Shown: positions 1 through 5,237, numbered from the stretch's first letter. The stretch: DNA of 6,192 nucleotides from an uncultured Gemmatimonadota bacterium (GCA_946479995.1 CAMLIU010000108.1:1-6192), one strand, 5' to 3'. Numbers and translations are program-made. The notes: a model not told the origin generated them from the sequence alone.

Positions 1-685
1 CCTTCAGCTCCTCGCGCACCGGATAGAGGGCCTGGCGGATCCCCACCGCCGGCGCCGCCTTCCGCTCCAGGTTGATCGTCGCCGGATCGCGGAGGAGCTC
101 CCGGGTCAGGTTCACGATGGGCGCCGGCATGGTGGCGCTGAAGAACAGCGTCTGCCGCTTTGTCGGCAGGTGCTTCAGCACCCGCTTGATGTCGGGCAGG
201 AATCCCATGTCGAGCATCCGATCGGCCTCATCGAGGACGAGGATCTCCAGGCCATCGAGCTTCGCGTATGGCTGCTTGAAGTGGTCGAGGAGCCTGCCCG
301 GGGTGGCGATGATGACGTCGACGCCACTGCGGAACGCGTGCTCCTGCGGTCCCATGCCGACCCCGCCGAACACCGCGGCTCCGGAGAGGGGGGTGTGGAC
401 CGCCAGCTCCCGCAGGTGCTCCTCGATCTGCGCCGCCAGCTCACGGGTAGGCGTGAGGATGAGCGCGCGCGTGGTACCGCGCGGCTTCCCCATCAGCCGG
501 CTGAGGATCGGCAGCAGGAAGGCGGCGGTCTTGCCGCTTCCCGTCATGGCGCACGCCAGCAGGTCCCTGCCCTCGAGCGCCGGCGGGATCGCCTGCTCCT
601 GGATCGGGGTAGCGCGGGTGAAGCCCAGGTCCTTCGTGCCACGCACGAGATCGGGATGCAGCTTGAACGACGCGAACGACATCAT
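1..685 (-). CDS. DEAD-box ATP-dependent RNA helicase, RhlE-like (N-terminal part; runs off left edge)
   Basis: ATP-dependent RNA helicase of the DEAD-box family (superfamily 2), expected to remodel RNA or RNA-protein complexes in the cytoplasm, for example in ribosome assembly, cold adaptation or mRNA decay. The 228 visible residues cover helicase domain 1: Q motif around F7 and GFTRATPIQ (21-29), Walker A/motif I AMTGSGKT (46-53), motif Ia PTRELA (79-84), motif Ib TPGR (128-131), motif II DEAD (152-155) and motif III SAT (183-185). Domain 2 and any C-terminal tail lie beyond base 1. The start is ATG at 685; a second in-frame ATG follows at 682. An in-frame TAG lies upstream, with one TTG (703) between, which overlaps a TATAGT box and so is less likely. 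No clear SD is seen. RhlE-like is inferred from domain 1 only; other DEAD-box subfamilies are possible. Confidence 0.95.
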   Translation of the reverse strand, partial: MMSFASFKLHPDLVRGTKDLGFTRATPIQEQAIPPALEGRDLLACAMTGSGKTAAFLLPILSRLMGKPRGTTRALILTPTRELAAQIEEHLRELAVHTPLSGAAVFGGVGMGPQEHAFRSGVDVIIATPGRLLDHFKQPYAKLDGLEILVLDEADRMLDMGFLPDIKRVLKHLPTKRQTLFFSATMPAPIVNLTRELLRDPATINLERKAAPAVGIRQALYPVREELK

Positions 686-705
686 GTACCGGTTGGAGTC
701 ACGCA

Positions 706-711
706 ACTATA
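706..711 (-). promoter_or_regulatory. Possible -10 box for the helicase gene
   Basis: TATAGT on the minus strand matches the sigma-70 -10 consensus at five of six bases and ends 20 nt upstream of the helicase ATG. No convincing -35 box is visible at the expected distance, so this is a weak call. The rest of the divergent gap (686-791) holds two short inverted repeats: AGCCCG/CGGGCT at 728-744 and GCACCG/CGGTGC at 749-778. No clear plus-strand promoter for the PAP2 gene is seen. Confidence 0.25.
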
Positions 712-791
712 GAGGACGTCGGAAGCTAGCCCGCGTTCCGGGCTCGCGGCACCGTTCGGTTGGGGGCACGGACGGTGCATTTCCACGGCAC

Positions 792-1646
792 ATGCGAACT
801 CCTGCCGTTCACGCCCGCCCTGCCCTCTCCCTGCTGCTCGGCGCGGCGCTCATCCTGCCCACCATGCGCGCTGCCGCCCAGCAGCGCGATCCCGCCGCCC
901 CCGTCAACGCGCCTGCGCCGCGCGAGCGAGTCCCGCTGCTCCAGAAGAAGGACCTCGCCACTCTCGGCTGGATGCTGCTCGCCACGGCGGCGACGATGCC
1001 CTTCGACCGCACCATCGCCCACGAGTTCGCTGACAGCACCCTCCAGGCCAATCGCACCTATCGGCGGGCGGTCGATCATCTCACCACCATCCACGAGCGA
1101 TCGCTCTTCGTCTACAGCGCGATCGGCTACGCGGGCGGCCTGCTGTTCCGCTCCGCGCCGGTGGCCGACGCCGGGCTCCATTCGGCCGAAGCGATCGCCG
1201 TGGGCACGGTGATCGGCTCCTTCCTCAAGTCCACCGTCGGCCGAGCCCGCCCGCGGGCCGCCGACGGCGATCCGTTCGACTTCCGCTTCGCGAAGGGCTA
1301 CACGAGCGGAGAGTACCGTTCCTTTCCCTCGCTTCACGAGATCGGGAGCTTCGCCGCCGCCTCCGCCATCACCTCGGAGGTCGCGCGCCACGACCCGGCG
1401 GCTGGCCGCGTGGTGGGAGTGGTCGCCTACGGCGGCGCCGGCCTCGTCGGCCTGGCGCGCATGTACAGCGCCCAGCACTGGGCGAGCGACGTCGTGCTCG
1501 GTGCGTCGATGGGCGTCATGATTGGGCGGCGCATCGTGGCGCACGCGCACAGCGGTGAACCGAACTCGCTCGATCGCTTCCTGCTCGGCGGCCTCGCGGC
1601 GGACGCGAACGGGATGCGGGTGGAGCTGTTCTCGAAGGATTTCTGA
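792..1646 (+). CDS. PAP2 superfamily phosphatase, exported
   Basis: Member of the PAP2 (type 2 phosphatidic acid phosphatase / vanadium haloperoxidase-like) superfamily. It probably removes phosphate from a lipid phosphate or pyrophosphate at the outer face of the inner membrane; the substrate cannot be told from sequence. The 284-residue protein has an N-terminal signal peptide or signal anchor (hydrophobic about 10-23, possible cleavage after AAA-29). All three catalytic motifs are present: K146-x6-R153-P154, P179-S-L-H182 and R223-x5-H229-x3-D233. Motif 2 is PSLH rather than the common PSGH, and motif 3 has Ala before the Arg where Ser is usual. Hydrophobic stretches near 57-70, 105-120, 135-145, 184-195, 207-222 and 233-245 fit the family's helical core. 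The frame is open upstream to base 72, but that part is antisense to the helicase; ATG 792 is chosen because the signal peptide begins there. The SD is weak or absent. It is convergent with the CPBP gene. Confidence 0.88.
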   Translation: MRTPAVHARPALSLLLGAALILPTMRAAAQQRDPAAPVNAPAPRERVPLLQKKDLATLGWMLLATAATMPFDRTIAHEFADSTLQANRTYRRAVDHLTTIHERSLFVYSAIGYAGGLLFRSAPVADAGLHSAEAIAVGTVIGSFLKSTVGRARPRAADGDPFDFRFAKGYTSGEYRSFPSLHEIGSFAAASAITSEVARHDPAAGRVVGVVAYGGAGLVGLARMYSAQHWASDVVLGASMGVMIGRRIVAHAHSGEPNSLDRFLLGGLAADANGMRVELFSKDF

Positions 1647-1669
1647 GCGGGAGTCGGGGCCTCGAAGGT

Positions 1670-2413
1670 TCAGAGCAGCACGGCAACGTCATACAGCGCA
1701 TGCGTCCACGCGGTGATCCCGAAGCCGCGGGTGAGATAGAGTGCGCTGAACGCCAGCCCGGCCAGTGTCCGGAAGACGAACGATTCCAGGCGCAGCGGTT
1801 CACCGAATGGCCCGATGTAGTGGAAGGCGCTGAACAGGAGGGCGCCAGCGATCACGGCGACGGCTCCTGCCACGAGCTGGCCGAATCCCAGCAGCCGCAG
1901 GCCGTTCGAGATGAGCGCCACGAGCACCACGCGGAACAGCAGTTCCTCGTAGAGTCCGGCACCGAGCGACAGGGTGAGCCGCGCGAGCGCGGGTCCTTCC
2001 AGCGGGGAGCCGGCAGCCAGTGAACGGAGCGGCCCCACGAGCTGCACCGTGGCGAGGCCGATCACGAAGCCGAAGCTGAGCGCCAGCACCATCGACTCGA
2101 GCAACATGGTGCCGAACACGTTCAGCCGCAGGGGCGCCGCGCCGCGCTTGTCGCGCCACACCAGCACGAGCGCGCCGCCGATCACGAGCGCCATGAACAC
2201 GAGCGGCCCGCGCGGACCGAGCACGGCCGTGAACAGCGACGTGAGCAGCACGTCGGCGCCGTTGCGCACCACGCCGCCCCCGCTCCGGATCGGCGCTACC
2301 GCCTCCAGCAGCTCGTAGAGCAGCAGGAGCGGCAGCGCGAACAGCAGGCTGTAGCGATGCGCGCGACTCTCCGCCCAGTAGCGCTTCCATCCTTGCGCCG
2401 AGGAACTTGCCAT
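1670..2413 (-). CDS. CPBP family intramembrane metalloprotease
   Basis: Polytopic membrane protein of the CPBP (CAAX protease and bacteriocin-processing, Abi) family, in the Rce1-like glutamyl protease group. Bacterial members are linked to peptide processing, bacteriocin self-immunity or membrane protein regulation; the substrate here is unknown. The 247-residue protein has motif 1 E156-E157-x3-R161, motif 2 F194-x3-H198 and motif 3 H238-x3-D242, so the active site looks intact. Hydrophobic segments near 23-40, 54-65, 70-86, 103-127, 160-175, 179-198 and 213-227 fit the usual multi-helix core. The length is normal for a single-domain member. Start ATG 2413 leads directly into a charged N-terminus before the first membrane helix. 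No SD is seen, and a GTATAC box lies about 11 nt upstream, so a leaderless or very short-leader mRNA is possible. It is convergent with the PAP2 gene; the 23-bp gap (1647-1669) has no room for separate terminators. Confidence 0.9.
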   Translation of the reverse strand: MASSSAQGWKRYWAESRAHRYSLLFALPLLLLYELLEAVAPIRSGGGVVRNGADVLLTSLFTAVLGPRGPLVFMALVIGGALVLVWRDKRGAAPLRLNVFGTMLLESMVLALSFGFVIGLATVQLVGPLRSLAAGSPLEGPALARLTLSLGAGLYEELLFRVVLVALISNGLRLLGFGQLVAGAVAVIAGALLFSAFHYIGPFGEPLRLESFVFRTLAGLAFSALYLTRGFGITAWTHALYDVAVLL

Positions 2414-2424
2414 GCTTGTTTGGG

Positions 2425-2430
2425 TATACG
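2425..2430. promoter_or_regulatory. Possible -10 element (palindromic GTATAC core at 2424-2429)
   Basis: GTATAC at 2424-2429 gives TATACG on the plus strand and TATACC on the minus strand. Each matches the TATA-start of a -10 box, so it could serve the CPBP gene (minus, 11 nt before its ATG), a plus-strand transcript across 2431-2623, or neither. No properly spaced -35 box is visible on either strand: TTGCCA at 2407-2412 is only 12 nt away on plus, and TTCGAC is about 19 nt away on minus. Confidence 0.2.
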
Positions 2431-2465
2431 ATTTCGTTCGCCCGAATGTCGAACCCTGAAATTCG

Positions 2466-2477
2466 AGGAGGTGATCC
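2466..2477 (+). promoter_or_regulatory. Extended Shine-Dalgarno sequence
   Basis: AGGAGGTGATCC is complementary over 12 nt to the conserved 3' tail of 16S rRNA, far longer than a normal SD. GGAGG (2467-2471) ends 7 nt before a TTG codon at 2479, an ideal spacing. The annotated genes in this window have weak or no SD, so this one stands out. A chance 12-nt match in 6 kb is unlikely. On the minus strand the same bases read like the 16S tail itself, but the flanks do not match rRNA. Confidence 0.45.
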
Positions 2478-2478
2478 T

Positions 2479-2523
2479 TTGTCTACTGACTTGCGTACGG
2501 CGCGGATCGCCGGGGGCCGGTAA
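2479..2523 (+). CDS. Candidate 14-codon leader peptide or small ORF (TTG start)
   Basis: Reading from TTG 2479 gives (M)STDLRTARIAGGR, then TAA at 2521-2523. The only support is the extended SD 7 nt upstream and the stop-then-hairpins-then-terminator arrangement that follows, as in leader-peptide attenuators. Three of 14 codons are Arg (CGT, CGG, CGG), not enough to name a sensed amino acid. The stop codon sits inside a GTAA tetraloop of the proposed hairpin 2516-2527, so translation and folding would interfere. No plus-strand gene follows for it to control. It could equally be the remnant of a longer gene, or no gene at all. Confidence 0.22.
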   Translation: MSTDLRTARIAGGR

Positions 2524-2540
2524 CGGCACCAGCCAGTTTT

Positions 2541-2569
2541 CGCCGACCGGCGCTCCGCGCCGACCGGTC
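2541..2569. repeat. Overlapping direct and inverted repeat CGCCGACCGG
   Basis: CGCCGACCGG occurs twice, at 2541-2550 and 2558-2567. The same stretch forms two alternative hairpins: GACCGG (2545-2550) with CCGGTC (2564-2569), or CGGCGC (2548-2553) with GCGCCG (2557-2562) around a TCC loop. The two folds exclude each other. Confidence 0.5.
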
Positions 2570-2577
2570 TGATCCAA

Positions 2578-2623
2578 GCGAGGCTCGTTTCGGCAGGGCG
2601 CCGAAGCGGGCCTCGCCGCTTTT
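2578..2623 (+). terminator. Intrinsic terminator-like hairpin, plus strand
   Basis: Seventeen consecutive pairs join 2578-2594 to 2600-2616 around the 5-nt loop AGGGC, counting G-U pairs at 2585/2609 and 2588/2606. CGC and TTTT (2620-2623) follow on the plus strand. On the minus strand the stem would have two A-C mismatches and is followed by TTGGATC, so it is a poor terminator for dut. A plus-strand terminator here implies a plus-strand transcript starting within or upstream of the gap. The T tract is short and offset by 3 nt, so efficiency is uncertain. Confidence 0.55.
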
Positions 2624-2664
2624 CAGGCACTGAGTTCCCTGCTGTCCGGACGCGCCTGTGCCTG
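2624..2664. repeat. Inverted repeat just downstream of dut
   Basis: CAGGCAC (2624-2630) pairs with GTGCCTG (2658-2664), with the perfect 8-bp palindrome GTCCGGAC (2644-2651) inside the loop. It starts 8 nt past the dut stop on the minus strand. No T tract follows on that strand, so it may be an mRNA 3'-end structure rather than an intrinsic terminator. Confidence 0.35.
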
Positions 2665-2672
2665 CTTCGGTT

Positions 2673-3185
2673 TCAGTGCTTTCCCGTGCTGCCGAAGCCG
2701 CCAGCTCGCTCCGTGGTGCGTGCCACCTCGCCGGTCACGAACTCCGGCGCTTCGTAGCGCGCGAACACCACCTGCGCGACCCGCTCGCCATGCACGATGC
2801 GCCGCGCCGCGGGTGCGTCGTTGCGTACGATCACCATCCATTCCTCGGCGTAATCCGCGTCCACCGTGCCTGGCGCGTTCGGAATGGTGAGCGCATGGCG
2901 GAAGGACTGGCCGCTGCGCGGGCGCACCTGCGCTTCCGTCCCTTCCGGAAGGCGAGTGCGAAAGCCGAGCGGCACGAGCGCCATCTCGCGGGGGGAAAGG
3001 GTGATTCCCCACTCTCCCTCCTCCATCGTCGCCGCACGTTCACCCTGGCGCACGCCGTCGGAGACGGCGACGCTCCTGTCGCGCAGGTAGGCACGGAGGT
3101 CGTGGCCGGCGGAGCCGGACGTGGCGCGCGCGGGGAGTACGACGTCGTCGTACAGGGGCTCGATCAGTACGCGTGATGTTTCCAT
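2673..3185 (-). CDS. dut: dUTP diphosphatase (dUTPase), with an insert after motif I
   Basis: Hydrolyses dUTP to dUMP and pyrophosphate, keeping uracil out of DNA and supplying dUMP for dTMP synthesis; cytoplasmic homotrimer. All five trimeric-dUTPase motifs are visible in the 170-residue product: I AGHDLRAY (26-33), II PRSGQSFRHAL (89-99), III GTVDADY (106-112, with D109 in the catalytic Asp position), IV GERVAQVVF (133-141) and V RAGGFGSTG (160-168). Between motif I and the LVPLG strand (70-74) there are 39 residues where E. coli Dut has about 16, so roughly 23 residues (about 37-62, acidic and polar) are inserted. ATG 3185 is preferred; in-frame GTG 3191 and TTG 3194 would add two or three residues. 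No SD is visible. A weak promoter (CTGACC, 17 nt, TAGCTT) may lie just upstream. It stands alone, divergent from the secreted-protein gene. Confidence 0.95.
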   Translation of the reverse strand: METSRVLIEPLYDDVVLPARATSGSAGHDLRAYLRDRSVAVSDGVRQGERAATMEEGEWGITLSPREMALVPLGFRTRLPEGTEAQVRPRSGQSFRHALTIPNAPGTVDADYAEEWMVIVRNDAPAARRIVHGERVAQVVFARYEAPEFVTGEVARTTERAGGFGSTGKH

Positions 3186-3265
3186 GCGCACCAAGCTAGC
3201 GCGATGCAGCGGGCTGGTCAGTCGCCGTGTGCGCGGAGCGAGGTAACCTTTTCACGGGGTGGGCG

Positions 3266-3271
3266 TATACT
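3266..3271 (+). promoter_or_regulatory. -10 box for the secreted-protein gene
   Basis: TATACT matches the sigma-70 -10 consensus at five of six bases and lies 54 nt before the ATG at 3326. No good -35 box is seen (GTAACC sits at the 17-nt spacing). Transcription would begin near 3277-3279, at the foot of the stem-loop at 3276-3296. Confidence 0.4.
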
Positions 3272-3275
3272 GAGG

Positions 3276-3296
3276 GCGCCGGCGTGTTGCCGGCGC
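3276..3296 (+). promoter_or_regulatory. Perfect 8-bp stem-loop at the predicted mRNA 5' end
   Basis: GCGCCGGC (3276-3283) and GCCGGCGC (3289-3296) form a perfect stem around GTGTT. It coincides with the expected start site downstream of TATACT, so the mRNA would begin in or just before this hairpin, a position known to protect transcripts from 5'-end-dependent decay. The pyrimidine-rich stretch after it (3297-3310) also makes it look terminator-like, but no gene reads into it from the left on this strand. A weak GGAG SD follows at 3312-3315. Confidence 0.45.
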
Positions 3297-3325
3297 ATTC
3301 TTCGTCTTTCCGGAGTCCCTCCCCG

Positions 3326-4123
3326 ATGACCGTTCGTCAGCTCGCACTTCCCGCCGCCCTCCTTCTCGTCGCGCCGCTGGCCGTCTCGCCGCTTCGCGCG
3401 CAGGGGGTGGAGTACGCCCCCGGTACCACTCATTACCGGATCTCCACGCTCACGAAGGGGAGCCAGACCTCCCCGATGGGAAGCCAGGAATTCCAGATGG
3501 ACGTCAAGCAGCTGCTCACGGTGAGCCTGGCGCGTCAGGCGAAGGACACCGTGGTCGCCACGATCACGCTGGATTCCGTGGATATCCAGAGCGCGCAGGG
3601 CAAGCAGGACCTCTCGCGGCTGCTCGGCTCGAAGTTCGTCACGTACGTCTCGCCCACGGGGAAGCTCTACTCCACCAGGCCGCCCGCCGGCGACGACCCG
3701 ATGCTGACGCAGATGACGGAAGGCGTGTCGCGCTTCCTTCCCTCCTACCGCCGCGACGTGCGCGCGGGGATGGCGTGGGCCGACACCGTGAGCGACAAGG
3801 TGAACCAGCAGGGGCTGGAGCTGAACCGCACGATCATCGCGAACTACAAGGTGCTCGGCGACACGACCGTCTCCGGCGAGAAGGCGCTCAAGGTCTCGCG
3901 CATCTCGAAGGTGAAGGCGGCAGGCAGCGGCACGGCCTCCGGGCAGCCCATTTCGGTGGAGTCGGCGACGACGAGCGACGCGGTGTTCTTCCTGAGCCCC
4001 AAGGGGAAGTACCTTGGCGGCCGGCAGAACGACGACATCGAGGCGAAGGTCACGGTGCTGGCGCAGAACGCCGAGATCAACGTGAAGCACCCGGCGCCGC
4101 CCACCATCTACGGGGTCCACTGA
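3326..4123 (+). CDS. Secreted protein of unknown function
   Basis: I do not recognise a firm family. The 265-residue product has a clear signal peptide (hydrophobic 6-20, likely cleavage after A25 in LRAQ). The mature part has no Cys, so it is not a lipoprotein, and no further membrane segment. Its alternating polar/hydrophobic stretches (for example 34-41, 57-69, 75-85, 165-178, 214-224, 238-253) suggest a beta-rich soluble periplasmic or exported protein. It loosely recalls DUF6263-type proteins, but that is an impression, not a match. No catalytic motif is evident. ATG 3326 is chosen over the longer open frame from 3227 because the signal peptide starts here and GGAG lies 10 nt upstream. 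It has its own promoter-like -10 box and 5' stem-loop, and a terminator-like hairpin behind, so it is probably monocistronic. Confidence 0.85.
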   Translation: MTVRQLALPAALLLVAPLAVSPLRAQGVEYAPGTTHYRISTLTKGSQTSPMGSQEFQMDVKQLLTVSLARQAKDTVVATITLDSVDIQSAQGKQDLSRLLGSKFVTYVSPTGKLYSTRPPAGDDPMLTQMTEGVSRFLPSYRRDVRAGMAWADTVSDKVNQQGLELNRTIIANYKVLGDTTVSGEKALKVSRISKVKAAGSGTASGQPISVESATTSDAVFFLSPKGKYLGGRQNDDIEAKVTVLAQNAEINVKHPAPPTIYGVH

Positions 4124-4148
4124 CCACGGCCGGGCCGGAACGGCGTGT

Positions 4149-4183
4149 GGGGTGCGGTCCGGGCCCCCCACCCCTCTCGTTTT
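4149..4183 (+). terminator. Terminator-like hairpin after the secreted-protein gene
   Basis: GGGGTG (4149-4154) pairs with CACCCC (4169-4174), with a further GG/CC pair possible inside; TCTCGTTTT follows. An overlapping alternative stem is GTGGGG/CCCCAC (4147-4171). It starts 25 nt past the stop codon on the same strand. The T tract is short and interrupted, so strength is uncertain. Confidence 0.5.
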
Positions 4184-4186
4184 CAC

Positions 4187-4210
4187 GACCACCGGCGACG
4201 GGCCGTGGTC
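4187..4210. repeat. Inverted repeat abutting the transglycosylase stop codon
   Basis: GACCAC (4187-4192) pairs with GTGGTC (4205-4210), extended by GGC/GCC (4194-4196 with 4202-4204) past one unpaired C. It lies one base beyond the transglycosylase TAG on the minus strand. No T tract follows on either strand. It could mark the 3' end of that mRNA. Confidence 0.35.
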
Positions 4211-4211
4211 G

Positions 4212-5231
4212 CTACTCCGTTCCACTCCTCGGCGACACGAGCCCGAGCAGGTAATTACCCATACGCTCAGCGCGTGCCACCCGGCGCGTGGAGGGTCGAG
4301 CGCGGTCCATCGCCTGCGCGGCGGGCATGTCGCTGCTCGCTACCGTCGAGACCGGCTGCTTGGGCGAGAGGGTATCGCGCAGGGCGGCCCACAGCGGCAG
4401 CGCCACGCAATCGTGGTAGCCGCGGCCGGCGCACACGTTGCGCGCGTCCTCTTCCACGTGACGGCGCACCTTCTCCGGATATGCGCGGCAGTCGGGAGTG
4501 TTCTTCCCGCGCACGCAGCCGTTGTAGCGAAGGAGGGCGGTGCGGGTCGCGGCCGTGGCGTCCAGCGTATCGGCCGTCTCGCGCGCGAAGTGCTTGAGGA
4601 TGTAGACGCCGTAGCGGAGGTTGGTCTCGTCGTCCTTCAGGTTGCGCCCGAGGATGTGGCCCAGGTTCGGCGTCCAGAGCCGCGGCATGATCTGCATTAG
4701 GCCGAGCGCACCCACCTTCGAGCGCGCCGTACGCTTGAACGCGTCGTTCTCGGTGAGCATCACGCCGAGGACCAGCGCCGGAGGTACGCGGCGGTGGTAC
4801 GCTTCCCGCACGGCAACGCGTGCGATGGAGTCGGCGCGCGCCTCGTCGATCTGGCCGGTGTTGCGCAGGTCGGCGGCGAAAGCCGCGATGTCCCGGCGGA
4901 ACTGCGGGTGCTGCATCGCGAGCGGCTCGGGCAGCGAAAGCCAGGGAGCGCGGCTCGTGGCCGACGTATCGAGGTAGGCACCCGCGAGCATGCGGTCGGC
5001 CACCGACGCGCGTCCCAGGAATACGGGGCGCACCTGCGATGCCGTGAAGTAGACGGTGCCGGCAGCAGCGGTGGCGAGAGCGAGCTGGCGGACGAGTCGA
5101 GAGATGCTGATGGATGCCTCCGGTCGGGCAGAACAACAGGCCGAGGCAGGCGACCGGACGGGAGTCGCCGCGTGGGGTAGCAGTCGGAGGGTAACAAGGG
5201 TTACAGGGTCAGGCAAGCTCAGCCGAGACAT
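4212..5231 (-). CDS. Membrane-anchored lytic transglycosylase (SLT, family 1-like)
   Basis: Cleaves the MurNAc-GlcNAc bond of peptidoglycan, forming 1,6-anhydroMurNAc ends, in the periplasm. Counting from ATG 5231 (339 residues): a hydrophobic anchor or signal at about 47-65 (RQLALATAAAGTVYF), a helical linker (about 110-145), then the SLT lysozyme-like domain (about 147-265) with catalytic E161 in MLTEND, G174-x-LGLMQIMP (174-183), NLRYG (204-208) and RYNG (235-238). Four Cys after the core (C239, C248, C267, C275) could form disulfides. The C-terminal 50 residues are Arg/Ser/Ala-rich and look disordered. The start is uncertain: the first 43 residues from ATG 5231 are not signal-like and cover a perfect inverted repeat (5191-5204). 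TTG 5216 is in frame, and GGAGG at 5117-5121 precedes an ATC codon (5111) just before the anchor. It is divergent from the LysM gene, another cell-wall protein. Confidence 0.85.
   Translation of the reverse strand: MSRLSLPDPVTLVTLRLLPHAATPVRSPASACCSARPEASISISRLVRQLALATAAAGTVYFTASQVRPVFLGRASVADRMLAGAYLDTSATSRAPWLSLPEPLAMQHPQFRRDIAAFAADLRNTGQIDEARADSIARVAVREAYHRRVPPALVLGVMLTENDAFKRTARSKVGALGLMQIMPRLWTPNLGHILGRNLKDDETNLRYGVYILKHFARETADTLDATAATRTALLRYNGCVRGKNTPDCRAYPEKVRRHVEEDARNVCAGRGYHDCVALPLWAALRDTLSPKQPVSTVASSDMPAAQAMDRARPSTRRVARAERMGNYLLGLVSPRSGTE
5191..5204. repeat. Inverted repeat GTAAC-aagg-GTTAC
   Basis: A perfect 5-bp inverted repeat with a 4-nt centre, embedded in three AGGGT copies (5188-5192, 5197-5201, 5205-5209). 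It lies about 30-40 bp inside the transglycosylase frame if ATG 5231 is the start, or upstream of the gene if the start is near 5111. It could be an operator; no regulator is known. Confidence 0.35.
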
Positions 5232-5237
5232 TCGTTG

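Larger units (their letters stand above)
2431..2623 (+). ncRNA. Candidate structured plus-strand RNA in the CPBP-dut gap
   Basis: The gap between the two minus-strand genes (2414-2672) folds as a plus-strand RNA. In order: a stem ATTTCGTTCG (2431-2440) pairing with CGAAC (2450-2454) and GAAAT (2458-2462) around a CCT bulge; an SD-like segment (2466-2477); a small stem CGGCG/CGCCG (2498-2512); a GCCG-GTAA-CGGC hairpin with a GNRA-type tetraloop (2516-2527); a stem GACCGG/CCGGTC (2545-2569) or, alternatively, CGGCGC/GCGCCG (2548-2562); and a 17-bp terminal stem (2578-2616) followed by CGCTTTT. The terminal stem uses two G-U pairs that would be A-C mismatches in minus-strand RNA, which favours the plus strand. 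I do not recognise a known RNA family. Short stems are common in GC-rich DNA; the first and last stems carry most of the weight. Expression is unproven. Confidence 0.35.

Noticed and set aside
72..791. Upstream extension of the PAP2 frame and other plus-strand frames across 72-712
   Set aside because: They lie antisense to the helicase, whose motifs are unmistakable, and their translations are low-complexity Arg/Ser/Pro shadows.
726..1550. Minus-strand open frame opposite the PAP2 gene
   Set aside because: An Arg/Gly/Glu-rich shadow; all PAP2 motifs are on the plus strand.
1631..1669. Repeated CTCGAAGG at the end of PAP2 and in the PAP2-CPBP gap
   Set aside because: An 8-nt direct repeat with no symmetry or T tract; no sign of a terminator or attachment site.
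2436..2454. LexA-type operator GTTCG-N9-CGAAC
   Set aside because: The half-sites are in the opposite order and spacing to known GAAC-N4-GTTC LexA boxes. It fits better as part of the 2431-2462 RNA stem.
2464..2480. 16S rRNA 3'-end fragment on the minus strand
   Set aside because: Only the 12-nt tail matches; the sequence on either side does not resemble the rest of the 16S 3' end.
3193..3200. AAGCTAGC shared by the dut upstream region and the helicase upstream region (723-730)
   Set aside because: Only 8 nt, at different distances from the two start codons; chance cannot be excluded.
3218..4225. Long minus-strand open frame (335 codons) opposite the secreted-protein gene
   Set aside because: Its His/Arg-rich composition is typical of an antisense shadow in GC-rich DNA; the plus strand has a signal peptide and protein-like sequence.
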